From a virus: 32,715 nucleotides of DNA. Below are positions 16,572 through 23,831 of this stretch, in pieces. Below the pieces are notes generated by a model. That model did no database searches, was not told the origin of the DNA, and saw nothing but the letters and a program-made list of their open reading frames with translations. The stretch is from IMG/VR virus record IMGVR_UViG_3300032516_000103, positions 1-32,715 of that record, one strand, 5' to 3'. Each line of letters starts with the position of its first letter. The stretch's first letter is position 1. The position numbers were made by a program, and so were the translations under genes.

Positions 16572-17126
16572 TTATGTATTTAATAGTTTACTATATGTTG
16601 GGCAACTCTCAACTCTTACAGCATAATAATACGGAATGCCATAAAAAATGATCTCACTATCAGACATAATTCCTTCGATTAAATTTTCTCGAATATAGGT
16701 GTATTTAACAAGATCAGTCACAATCTCAACGGCTTTTGTTCCATCAAGACTTTCAAATAATGTGTTCAAAACTTGTTGATATTCAGTTGTTGAATTTTGA
16801 ACTTCACGACTATATAAAAACTTATACCCATCTATTGGGAAAATATAACACGGGTTACTACCTTCTACCATTGGTGGATTGCCATAGGCAAAAATAGCCC
16901 GCTGTCGAAGGTTTGTATTGAATGCTTTTGAGAATGCCTCCGCCACACAATCTGTTCGTTTTTGATGACGAACTTTGACTTTCTGTAACAAATCAGCACG
17001 TAGTGGAAGTTGTTTCAGAACGGGAATACCAGCCGTTTCACGAAGGAATTGTGAACATTCACGAATAATAACCCTTGCAGTGCTTCTTACTTCTTCATCA
17101 CATCCCAAGATATCTTCAATACGCAT
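16572..17126 (-). CDS. Hypothetical late protein
   Basis: 184 residues, MRIEDILGCDEEVRSTARV at the start, then helices with many Leu/Arg, a central segment FAYGNPPMVEG and CYIFPIDGYKFLYSREVQ, and a hydrophobic C-terminal half. I do not recognise the family. Translation would start at ATG 17126 from a G-rich Shine-Dalgarno (AGAGGGGGG). That site forms the 3' arm of a hairpin whose 5' arm overlaps the late promoter, so translation is probably prevented from early read-through RNA. It heads the late unit with the LSm-like and virion-protein genes, so a virion role is likely. Confidence 0.68.
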   Translation of the reverse strand: MRIEDILGCDEEVRSTARVIIRECSQFLRETAGIPVLKQLPLRADLLQKVKVRHQKRTDCVAEAFSKAFNTNLRQRAIFAYGNPPMVEGSNPCYIFPIDGYKFLYSREVQNSTTEYQQVLNTLFESLDGTKAVEIVTDLVKYTYIRENLIEGIMSDSEIIFYGIPYYYAVRVESCPTYSKLLNT

Positions 17127-17132
17127 AAACCC

Positions 17133-17156
17133 CCCTCTTTAGAGAGGGTATTTATG
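17133..17156 (-). promoter_or_regulatory. Late promoter overlapping a Shine-Dalgarno-hiding hairpin
   Basis: On the minus strand CATAAATA (17156-17149) is directly followed by CCCTCT / CTAA loop / AGAGGG (17148-17133). The 3' arm is the Shine-Dalgarno of the gene at 17126, seven bases from its ATG. With T4 late spacing the transcript starts near 17143, inside the hairpin, so late RNA would lack the 5' arm while read-through RNA would keep it. Confidence 0.6.
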
Positions 17157-17168
17157 GATTTAAACCTG

Positions 17169-17450
17169 TTACTTTTTTGCTTCTTCTTCTTGCTGATTAA
17201 GAGCCTGAACTACCTCATCAATGAATTCATTACACTTGCCAATATTCACTTGTTGAACAGCACGAGGACTTAACATTACTTCGTGGAGTCGGTAAGCAAA
17301 TTCGCTTTGCCATTGATATAGCTGATTGGCAATTCCCTTGTTACTACGAAATGGTCGTTCCATCTTAGAAGTAGCAGTATTAAATGTTGCTACCAGATAT
17401 CGAACAACTTGTGGAATATCCTTCTCTTTTGCTTCTTTGGTTTCTGCCAT
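17169..17450 (-). CDS. Hypothetical small helical protein
   Basis: 93 residues if started at MAETKEAKEKDIPQVV (ATG 17450); the frame's earlier Met codons add a hydrophobic stretch that looks like untranslated leader. The protein is helical, with a Gln/Trp-rich middle (NQLYQWQSEFAYRLHEVM) and an acidic/Lys C-terminus ending QQEEEAKK. No family was recognised. It lies at the edge of the divergent 159-base region before the reductase cluster. Confidence 0.55.
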   Translation of the reverse strand: MAETKEAKEKDIPQVVRYLVATFNTATSKMERPFRSNKGIANQLYQWQSEFAYRLHEVMLSPRAVQQVNIGKCNEFIDEVVQALNQQEEEAKK

Positions 17451-17546
17451 TATTAGAATTCCCAAGAAGTTGATCAAAAGCACCCTTGAAAGAATGCACC
17501 CTGTTACGTATTAAACATTACTTATGTTAATCGCTTAGGTCAACTG

Positions 17547-17575
17547 TTGTAAACCCAACCACGATGAACTATCAT
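17547..17575 (+). promoter_or_regulatory. Candidate sigma70-type promoter for the reductase cluster
   Basis: TTGTAA (17547-17552), 17-base spacer, TATCAT (17570-17575). The -35 matches consensus at 4 of 6 and the -10 at 5 of 6. Its -10 is embedded in a near-perfect palindrome, suggesting control. The 159 bases from 17484 to 17642 otherwise hold no gene that I can see. Confidence 0.5.
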
Positions 17576-17590
17576 ATCGAACGATATGAT
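17571..17590. promoter_or_regulatory. 20-bp palindrome, candidate operator
   Basis: ATCATATCGAACGATATGAT: 9-bp arms ATCATATCG and CGATATGAT around a central AA. It overlaps the -10 and the expected transcription start of the promoter ahead of the reductase genes, an arrangement typical of repressor binding. A short RNA hairpin is the alternative. Confidence 0.6.
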
Positions 17591-17642
17591 TTCTGCACAT
17601 AAAATTAAACCTAGATAAGCAGATTGTAAATAAGACAAACCT

Positions 17643-18002
17643 ATGAAAGAACGATACGCTCATGCCCACATGCGAGCGGCCTTAGAGTATGCAAAGTTAT
17701 TATATTATAAGGACAACCAAGTGGGGTGTTTGATTGTCAAAAACGATCAAATCATTTCTATCGGCTTCAGTGGTAGTAGAGACGTATATTACATTGAAGA
17801 CCATCCTAAGAGTTTTGCAGGACTAAAATTTCTCGAACGCTGTAACTTATCAATTTATCGTATGGCGATCGAATATGACACAACTAATAACAACAATAAG
17901 GAGCATACTACATGTCGACTTCTCTTCATGAGGATTCTGCACAGCATAAAGGTATTTTTCTACCCGATCATCAACTTCTTTCACAACCGGAAGAAAATCT
18001 AA
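17643..18002 (+). pseudogene. Truncated dCMP/cytidine deaminase-like remnant
   Basis: Open frame of 119 residues. Its first 45 residues match the start of dCMP deaminases: HMRAALEYAKLLYYKDNQVG, then CLIVKNDQIISIGFSGS (family: K-V-G-A-V-I-x-K-x-x-R-I-I-S-x-G-Y-N-G). The zinc motifs H-[A/C]-E and P-C-x-x-C are absent, and the last 30 codons run in another frame through the start of the reductase gene (overlap 17912-18002). There is no good Shine-Dalgarno before ATG 17643. The likely history is loss of the catalytic half. A functional, shortened protein cannot be excluded. Deaminase beside reductase is a natural dNTP-pool pairing. Confidence 0.6.
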
Positions 18003-21000
18003 GCGAACAAGACCTACTTTTTTTACTTAAACATCGACTAACCCGTGAACATCCGACGGTTTTTGAAGATGCTTTTGCTGAAGAAGTTTGGGCTAGTACG
18101 TACAAAGATCATAATGACGAAGATGTCAGTGATACTGTGTTCCGAGTTGCAGCCGCCGCTGGTGCAATGGAACAAACGGCAGAACTTCGTTTAGAGTGGA
18201 CAGAAAAATTTTACATGTTGTTAACAAAATTTCATGGCACATGTGGTGGAAGAATTTATGCAAATGCAGGGACGGAGTGGGGTGGTACCACACTTATGAA
18301 CTGTTACGTTGGTCCAAGAGTTAAGACTGATCCCGATAGTTTGGATGGTATTTTTGAACATGTTCGGTCACAAGCCCACACATTAAAATCAGAAGGCGGT
18401 TGGGGTGAGAATTTTTCATATCTGCGTCCTCGCGGTGCGTTCATTGGTGGTATAGGAGTTGAAACACCAGGTTCTGTAAAGTACATGGAAATTTTTGATA
18501 AGGTATCAGATGTTATTACCGCAGGATCTGGTCGTAAGAGTGATAATAAAAAAGCGAAAGGTAAAATTCGCAAAGGCGCAATGATGGGAGTCTTGGATTG
18601 CCTCGGTGGAAACACACCTATCAACACTCTTCTTGGAAAAATACCAATCAAGGACCTTGTAGGTCAAACGCCGTACCTGTATTGTGCAGATGAACAGGGA
18701 AAGGTTTTTGTGCGTCAAGCATTACTGGTATGGTCAAAGGGAGTAAGAAAAACCGTCAAGATTGTGTTTGATAATGACGACTTCATCGAATGTACTCCTG
18801 AACATGAGTTTATGTTGAGTGGGGGAGCATTCAAAAAAGCCAAAGATTTACAACCAAGTGATAGTTTGGCAGCTTTGAATAAACGACTTGTGAATGATTA
18901 TCTGTCGTTGAGTGTCACAGGCAGTCGTAAACTCATCGCCGAGCATAATGCGGTATTCGAGATGAAGTATGGCTACTATCCGTCTATACTAACTGGGTCG
19001 CGTACTCCGGAAAGCACTGTTGCACATCATGAAGACCATGTAAAGTGGAACAATCATCCCAACAACATTCAACAAATGACGTTACGTGAACACGGTATTC
19101 ATCATTCTACCGACTTGTGTGAACTACAACGCATGCGGGCAGAACGTATGAAAGGGAAAACGTGGAATGAGTTTTACGGAGAAGAGCAAGCACAGGAAAT
19201 CAGAACGAAATATATAGCGAAGCGCAAGGGATCGACGCCGTGGAACAAAGGCATGAAATTCGCAGTTGATCAAACAAATCACAAGGTTGTTCGTGTTGAA
19301 GAAGGCATAGAACAAGAAGTTTTTGACATTTCAATGCCGGATTATCACAACTTTGTGGCGAATGGTGTATTTGTTCACAACTGTTGGCATCCAGATATTA
19401 TGGAATTTATCACAGCAAAACAACATCCTGGTCGTTTGACAAAATTTAATGTTAGTGTTAATTGTACAGATGATTTTATGCAACGTGTTGTTGGTATTCT
19501 TAAAATTGATAACATGCTTGCTGAAGAAATGAATTTTGATCAACCTAATGATGAACGAGTTCAATCACTTCAAGCAGAACGTGCGCACCTTGATAAATGG
19601 CAATTGGTGTTTCCTGATACAACATTTTCGAAGTACAAATCTGAGTGGCAAGGTGATTTGAATCAATGGCGCACGAAGGGATACCCAGAAATTGTTTACA
19701 GTACAATTTCTACATTACAGTTGTGGGATTTGATTATGCAAAGCACATATAATCGTGCTGAACCAGGTGTTTTATTTCTCGACCGTGCAAATCAGTTTTT
19801 ACCACTAAATTATGCAGAGACGGTATATGCAACAAATCCATGTGGTGAACAAACATTGGCACCAGGTGGTGTTTGTAATCTCGGGTCGTTAAATCTCACA
19901 CAGTTTATTAATAATGATCGCTCGGGGTTTGATCTAGAAAAATTGACACAGTATACACAATACATGGTTCGATTTCTTGATAATATAAATGATTTGACGA
20001 AAGCTCCCCTTCCTCAATATGAGTGGAGTATCAAAAATAAACGACGCATTGGTGTTGGTATTCTTGGTTGGGGTTCTGCCTTGTATATGTTGAAGACAAA
20101 ATTTGCAAGTAAGCAGGCTGATCGTCTTCGTGATGAAGTAATGCAAACAATTGCTCAAACTGCTTATATGTATTCGATCGATCTTGCTGAAGAAAAAGGC
20201 ATGTTCTCCGTATGTGATCCAGAAAAACATCTGCAGGGTATTTTTATTCGTAGTCTTGATCTTCCTGCAGAATATTATGCAAAATTAAAGCAAACAGGAA
20301 TTCGTAATAGTTCGTTGTTATCAATTCAACCAACAGGTAATACATCAATTTTTGCAAACGTTGTATCAGGTGGTCTCGAACCAGTATTTCTTCATGAATA
20401 TGTTCGTACAGTAATCGTTGGTACCATGCCAACTAATATTGCAGATGTAACACCGAAATGGTTTGAAGGTGCGTGGCACGAAACGGCAATGTTCAAGTTT
20501 ACAAAGGAAGGTGACGAAGAAATTCTTAGAGGGCTTGGACCTGATGGTGTCGTTTATAAAATTGACAAGAATCGTGGTCTAACAAAGGAAGTTCTTTGTG
20601 AAGATTACGGGGTTCGTGTGATGAAACGTGCGGGGTTATGGAACTCAAATGCAGCATGGGCAGCCACAGCATTGAGTCTCAACGTAAAGGATCATGTTAG
20701 CGATCTGAAAGGATTTGCGCGGTGGGTTGATAGTGCTATGAGTAAGTGCGTTGCTGAGGGAACCTTACTTGTTACAAATAGAGGCATTGAACCAATAGAA
20801 GCACTGGGAGTGTGTCAAAATCAAGAAGGCTTTGGAGTTGCTGCTGATGATGTTTTTGTTTTAGACGAGAATGGAGTTCAACGTCGAGTAACACGTCACT
20901 ACTATGGTGGAGAGAAACCTTGCAAAACTGTTCGTTTTGACAATGGCTTCGAGCTCACAGCCACGCACACTCATAAACTGAAGACACAAGATGGATGGAA

Positions 21001-22657
21001 AGCATTTGATGAACTTGAAGAAGGGGATAAGGTCTTTTATCGAATGGATACACTCCAAACTGGACGACAATATTGCGATGCTCCACAGCCCGTGTTTGCT
21101 GCAAACGCAAAACACACGACATTTCCAAAGACAGTTGATGAAGATTTTGGAATGTTGTTAGGAATGTGGATTGCTGATGGAAGTAGTACAGATCATTCAA
21201 TAAGTATTTGTGAGAAAAATGATGTCGTAGAAGCATTGTGTACCGATCTTATGCACAAGTTGTTTGTGACACATAAACAACAACTCGACGATCGTTGGGG
21301 AGTTCGAAGCCACTATGTTCATTCATCATCGATTGCACGTTGGTTCAAACAACACTTTGGTCATGGTGCAGCGGGTAAACGCATACCAGACTGGTTTTTG
21401 CGTTCTCCACCAGCAGTCTGGAAATCGTTTTTGGAGGGTTTGACGCTCGATGGTTATATTAAAAAGGATGATTATTCTTCCGTGCTGGTTGTGTATGATG
21501 GATATTCCCAGGATGTAGCAACAAAGGTTTCCTATATGTTGTCAGCAATGGGTGTGCAGTATTCGATAATGGAAAGAAATGCCGGAGATGGACATAAAAC
21601 ATTTGGTGTTGTTGCGTGGCTGGAAGACAATGATACATTAGTTCCTGTTGAACCACATAAACGAAAGTATGGAGTCAGAGGAAAAACACAAAACCAAACA
21701 CATGTTTCAGAGCATTTGTTTGAACATCTGATTTCTCAACAACCTAACAATGTTTATGGTGCAACAATGCGAGCGCGCCTGCACAAGTGTCAAAAACGTG
21801 GTAATTTTGTTCGTATGTCGTTTCTTGATAAGTTGGGAGTGAACTATGACAACAACCTCACGTGTGTTGTGGTAACTAACATCGATGATGTGGGCAGTCG
21901 AAAAGTGTATGATATTGAAGTGGAAGAAACACATAGTTACCTAATCAATGGTATTGTCTCTCATAATACGGTAAATGTTCCGAATGAATATCCGTTTGAA
22001 GATTTTAAATCAATCTACATTGATTCTTATACATCCGGATATGTAAAGGGAGTTACAACGTATCGTGCAGGAACAATGACAACCGTTCTTGCAGCAAAGG
22101 ATGAAAAGACGGCAACTGATGCAGATGAAGAAATTGTTCTTGAGGATGTTAAATTACCTGATTCAGCTCCCGCAACAATGAAAACTTTGAAGGCGGAAGG
22201 TCGAAAATGGTACTTGACCGTTCTTTGGTGGGATGATCAAAAGTCGCGCCCCTTTGGTTTTTTTGTTCACACAAATAGCTATGAAAAGACCGTTACGTCA
22301 GCTGATGCTGTTGAAGTGTTAACAACGTTAGCACGAAGCAAAAAAATTCCAATGAAACATATCAACGAAACACTTGAGAAGATTGCAAGTGATAATAATA
22401 CGACGAAAGTTGCACGTATGATCAGTTTGAATCTTCGACATGGTGTCTTGATTAAAAATATTGTTGCTGCACTCGATCGTGTTCAAGATGTGTTTGTAGG
22501 TACTTTTTTGTTTCAGATCAAAAAGTACCTATCTACATTCATTCGTGATGGTGAAAAAGCTGAGGGTATTGTGTGTAGTGACTGTCAATCTCCGCACGTA
22601 GTTTTTAGTGAAGGTTGCCACAAATGCACAAATTGCGGATCTAGTAAATGTGGTTGA
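17912..22657 (+). CDS. nrdJ: Class II (adenosylcobalamin-dependent) ribonucleotide reductase with two inteins
   Basis: 1581-residue precursor; 913 residues remain after removal of inteins at 230-490 and 946-1352. Catalytic features: LMNC (C131), ATNPCGEQ (N642, C644, E646), partner Cys in GGVCNLGSLNL (C655), and IQPTGNTSIFANVVSGGLEP, split here as IQPTGNTSIF then ANVVSGGLEP (about 805-824). The C-terminus has a Cys-rich tail (CSDC ... C ... C ... C ... C, residues 1555-1580) ending SSKCG, as in class II enzymes; no nrdB-like radical subunit is in the window. The enzyme makes deoxyribonucleotides for phage replication and needs host or scavenged B12. Start ATG 17912 follows AAGGAG. Both inteins must splice for activity. 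Confidence 0.93.
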   Translation: MSTSLHEDSAQHKGIFLPDHQLLSQPEENLSEQDLLFLLKHRLTREHPTVFEDAFAEEVWASTYKDHNDEDVSDTVFRVAAAAGAMEQTAELRLEWTEKFYMLLTKFHGTCGGRIYANAGTEWGGTTLMNCYVGPRVKTDPDSLDGIFEHVRSQAHTLKSEGGWGENFSYLRPRGAFIGGIGVETPGSVKYMEIFDKVSDVITAGSGRKSDNKKAKGKIRKGAMMGVLDCLGGNTPINTLLGKIPIKDLVGQTPYLYCADEQGKVFVRQALLVWSKGVRKTVKIVFDNDDFIECTPEHEFMLSGGAFKKAKDLQPSDSLAALNKRLVNDYLSLSVTGSRKLIAEHNAVFEMKYGYYPSILTGSRTPESTVAHHEDHVKWNNHPNNIQQMTLREHGIHHSTDLCELQRMRAERMKGKTWNEFYGEEQAQEIRTKYIAKRKGSTPWNKGMKFAVDQTNHKVVRVEEGIEQEVFDISMPDYHNFVANGVFVHNCWHPDIMEFITAKQHPGRLTKFNVSVNCTDDFMQRVVGILKIDNMLAEEMNFDQPNDERVQSLQAERAHLDKWQLVFPDTTFSKYKSEWQGDLNQWRTKGYPEIVYSTISTLQLWDLIMQSTYNRAEPGVLFLDRANQFLPLNYAETVYATNPCGEQTLAPGGVCNLGSLNLTQFINNDRSGFDLEKLTQYTQYMVRFLDNINDLTKAPLPQYEWSIKNKRRIGVGILGWGSALYMLKTKFASKQADRLRDEVMQTIAQTAYMYSIDLAEEKGMFSVCDPEKHLQGIFIRSLDLPAEYYAKLKQTGIRNSSLLSIQPTGNTSIFANVVSGGLEPVFLHEYVRTVIVGTMPTNIADVTPKWFEGAWHETAMFKFTKEGDEEILRGLGPDGVVYKIDKNRGLTKEVLCEDYGVRVMKRAGLWNSNAAWAATALSLNVKDHVSDLKGFARWVDSAMSKCVAEGTLLVTNRGIEPIEALGVCQNQEGFGVAADDVFVLDENGVQRRVTRHYYGGEKPCKTVRFDNGFELTATHTHKLKTQDGWKAFDELEEGDKVFYRMDTLQTGRQYCDAPQPVFAANAKHTTFPKTVDEDFGMLLGMWIADGSSTDHSISICEKNDVVEALCTDLMHKLFVTHKQQLDDRWGVRSHYVHSSSIARWFKQHFGHGAAGKRIPDWFLRSPPAVWKSFLEGLTLDGYIKKDDYSSVLVVYDGYSQDVATKVSYMLSAMGVQYSIMERNAGDGHKTFGVVAWLEDNDTLVPVEPHKRKYGVRGKTQNQTHVSEHLFEHLISQQPNNVYGATMRARLHKCQKRGNFVRMSFLDKLGVNYDNNLTCVVVTNIDDVGSRKVYDIEVEETHSYLINGIVSHNTVNVPNEYPFEDFKSIYIDSYTSGYVKGVTTYRAGTMTTVLAAKDEKTATDADEEIVLEDVKLPDSAPATMKTLKAEGRKWYLTVLWWDDQKSRPFGFFVHTNSYEKTVTSADAVEVLTTLARSKKIPMKHINETLEKIASDNNTTKVARMISLNLRHGVLIKNIVAALDRVQDVFVGTFLFQIKKYLSTFIRDGEKAEGIVCSDCQSPHVVFSEGCHKCTNCGSSKCG
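18599..19381 (+). mobile_element. Intein 1 of the reductase, HNH endonuclease
   Basis: 261 residues (230-490), from Cys (CLGGNTPINTLLGKI) to VHN, with Cys as +1, rejoining GVLD to CWHPDIMEFI. Splicing block B is CTPEHEFMLS (about 294-303). The insert carries an HNH-type endonuclease, not LAGLIDADG: AHHEDHVKWNNHPNNIQQMT (about 371-390), followed by a KGKTWNEFYGEEQA ... STPWNKGMKF segment of NUMOD3 type. The end VFDISMPDYHNFVANGVFVHN matches intein blocks F and G, split here as VFDISMPDYH then NFVANGVFVHN. Confidence 0.9.
20747..21967 (+). mobile_element. Intein 2 of the reductase, LAGLIDADG endonuclease
   Basis: 407 residues (946-1352), from Cys (CVAEGTLLVTNRGIEPIEAL) to SHN, with Thr as +1, rejoining DSAMSK to TVNVPNEYPF. 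Block B is TATHTHKLKT (about 1016-1025). LAGLIDADG helices are FGMLLGMWIADG (about 1079-1090) and SFLEGLTLDGYI (about 1172-1183). The C-terminal block is KVYDIEVEETHSYLINGIVS plus HN. It sits at a conserved Ser-Lys-Thr-x-N-x-P segment of class II reductases. The terminal Ser-His-Asn is intact. Confidence 0.92.
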
Positions 22658-22678
22658 TCCTTTTTGAAAACAGGGTAA

Positions 22679-22686
22679 TATAAATA
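22679..22686 (+). promoter_or_regulatory. Perfect late promoter TATAAATA
   Basis: Exact T4-type late octamer between the reductase stop and the RMF-like gene. With T4 spacing, transcription would begin at or very near the ATG at 22692, so the first gene's late mRNA may be leaderless. There is no good Shine-Dalgarno at the usual place. Confidence 0.65.
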
Positions 22687-22691
22687 CAACT

Positions 22692-22916
22692 ATGAAGATC
22701 AATGATATACTACAAGAAAAGAACAGTGGAATTGCTCATGCCAAAGCTTATGCCAAGGGCTGCGAAGCGGGTGATGCCTTCATGAATTCTTACGGTCAGC
22801 ATAAGGGCAAAGTAATGCCTACGTGCGAATACGAAGAGAATTCTGAAGAACATCGAGCCTGGCATACCGGTTTTAAGAACACTGTACACACGTCTGAGTG
22901 GTTCGATGGAGATTGA
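22692..22916 (+). CDS. RMF-like small protein with capsid-targeting-like leader
   Basis: 74 residues. After the leader MKINDILQE (L-x-E at residues 7-9) comes AHAKAYAKGCEAG (about 15-27), then C-x-Y at about 45-47, then RAWHTGFKN (about 55-63). This order (AY..G..AG ... C-x-Y ... AW..GF) is the layout of ribosome modulation factor, which binds 70S ribosomes and drives 100S dimers in resting bacteria, and of RMF-like phage proteins. Likely roles: parking or inhibiting ribosomes, or another RMF-fold activity. It heads a three-gene late operon. Confidence 0.62.
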   Translation: MKINDILQEKNSGIAHAKAYAKGCEAGDAFMNSYGQHKGKVMPTCEYEENSEEHRAWHTGFKNTVHTSEWFDGD

Positions 22917-22917
22917 A

Positions 22918-23445
22918 ATGAAACTAGATGAGGTTATTGTGGAAGAACAGAAAATAGAAGGACTTTTTGTTGATTTGGATGGCGTTCTTGTTGATTTTGT
23001 AGCACTTGCGCAACAGTGGGTGCCACAATGGCAAGATGATAGTGTTCCAAATCGCAACAAGAAGTTGGATCGTGAATTGTGGGGCAGAGTGAGTGGGCGC
23101 GCGAAGCGGGGGGAACCATTTTGGGGTTCGATGAACCCAATGAATGATGCTCATGAACTTTGGACATATATTAGTAAGTACAATCCACAAATTCTTTCCG
23201 CTAAAGGAGTTGTTGGTAATCCTGATCCAGAGAAACGAGAGTGGGTTAAAAAGTTTCTTGGTCCTAATGTGGTGGTAAATCTTGTGACCAAAGCTATGGA
23301 TAAAGCGCAATTTGCTGCTCCTGGTCGTATCCTGATCGACGATAAAATGAAAGCAATTCAACCGTGGCGTGATGCGGGTGGAATTGGTATTCTTCATACC
23401 AGTGCGGCAAGCACAATTAAACAACTGAAGGATTTGGGACTATGA
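22918..23445 (+). CDS. HAD-superfamily phosphatase with capsid-targeting-like leader
   Basis: 175 residues from ATG 22918, preceded by GGAG at six bases; an ATG at 22906 lies inside that site. After a short leader MKLDEVIVE (I-x-E at residues 7-9) come HAD motifs: GLFVDLDGVLVDF (D19, D21), ILSAKG (about 92-97, motif II Ser), KREWVKKFLG (motif III Lys region), and ILIDDKMKAI (motif IV Asp). It resembles 5'-nucleotidase-type HAD phosphatases. The substrate could be a nucleotide, a DNA or RNA end, or a small phosphate ester. It starts two bases after the RMF-like stop and overlaps the 2H gene by four bases. Confidence 0.78.
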   Translation: MKLDEVIVEEQKIEGLFVDLDGVLVDFVALAQQWVPQWQDDSVPNRNKKLDRELWGRVSGRAKRGEPFWGSMNPMNDAHELWTYISKYNPQILSAKGVVGNPDPEKREWVKKFLGPNVVVNLVTKAMDKAQFAAPGRILIDDKMKAIQPWRDAGGIGILHTSAASTIKQLKDLGL

Positions 23446-23831
23446 AGTTGCAGCATCTTCGAGAGAGTTATTTGGCTTATGTAGTTCCCGATCAAGCTCG
23501 CAATGATCTTGCTCGGGAGTTTCAACCAAAGTATCCAGAATTTGTTGGTCATCATATCACTCAGCAGTTTGGTGTTCCCCTCAACACTCAAAATCCTGGT
23601 AATAGCGCTCAAATTACCGTAATTGGACATGCTGAAGAAGACGGTCTAGAAGCGCTTGTAGTGACCGTTAATGGTGCCAAACGTCGCGAAGATGGGAGAC
23701 TGTATCATATCACTTGGTCTTTAGATAGGAGCAAGGGAAAGAAGCCAGTAATGTCAAATGATCTCGTTCAACGAGGATATACACCTGTTGAGCCGTACAC
23801 GTTTAATGCACCACTTAAGTTGTTCTCTTAG
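23442..23831 (+). CDS. 2H phosphoesterase-like protein
   Basis: 129 residues. Two H-x-T motifs define the family: HHIT (H38, T40) and YHIT (H89, T91), about 50 residues apart as in small 2H phosphoesterases. The N-terminus MKLQHLRESYLAYVVPD has L-x-E (LRE, residues 6-8), like its two upstream neighbours. 2H enzymes open 2',3'-cyclic phosphates or cut cyclic or 2'-5' oligonucleotides; the T4 anti-CBASS protein Acb1 belongs to this superfamily. The gene overlaps the HAD gene (ATGA) and its end overlaps the convergent small gene by four bases. Substrate unknown. Confidence 0.7.
   Translation: MKLQHLRESYLAYVVPDQARNDLAREFQPKYPEFVGHHITQQFGVPLNTQNPGNSAQITVIGHAEEDGLEALVVTVNGAKRREDGRLYHITWSLDRSKGKKPVMSNDLVQRGYTPVEPYTFNAPLKLFS

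Noticed and set aside
17582-17911. Possible cobalamin riboswitch in the reductase leader
   Set aside because: No B12-box-like sequence was recognised, and a deaminase-like coding segment fills the region.
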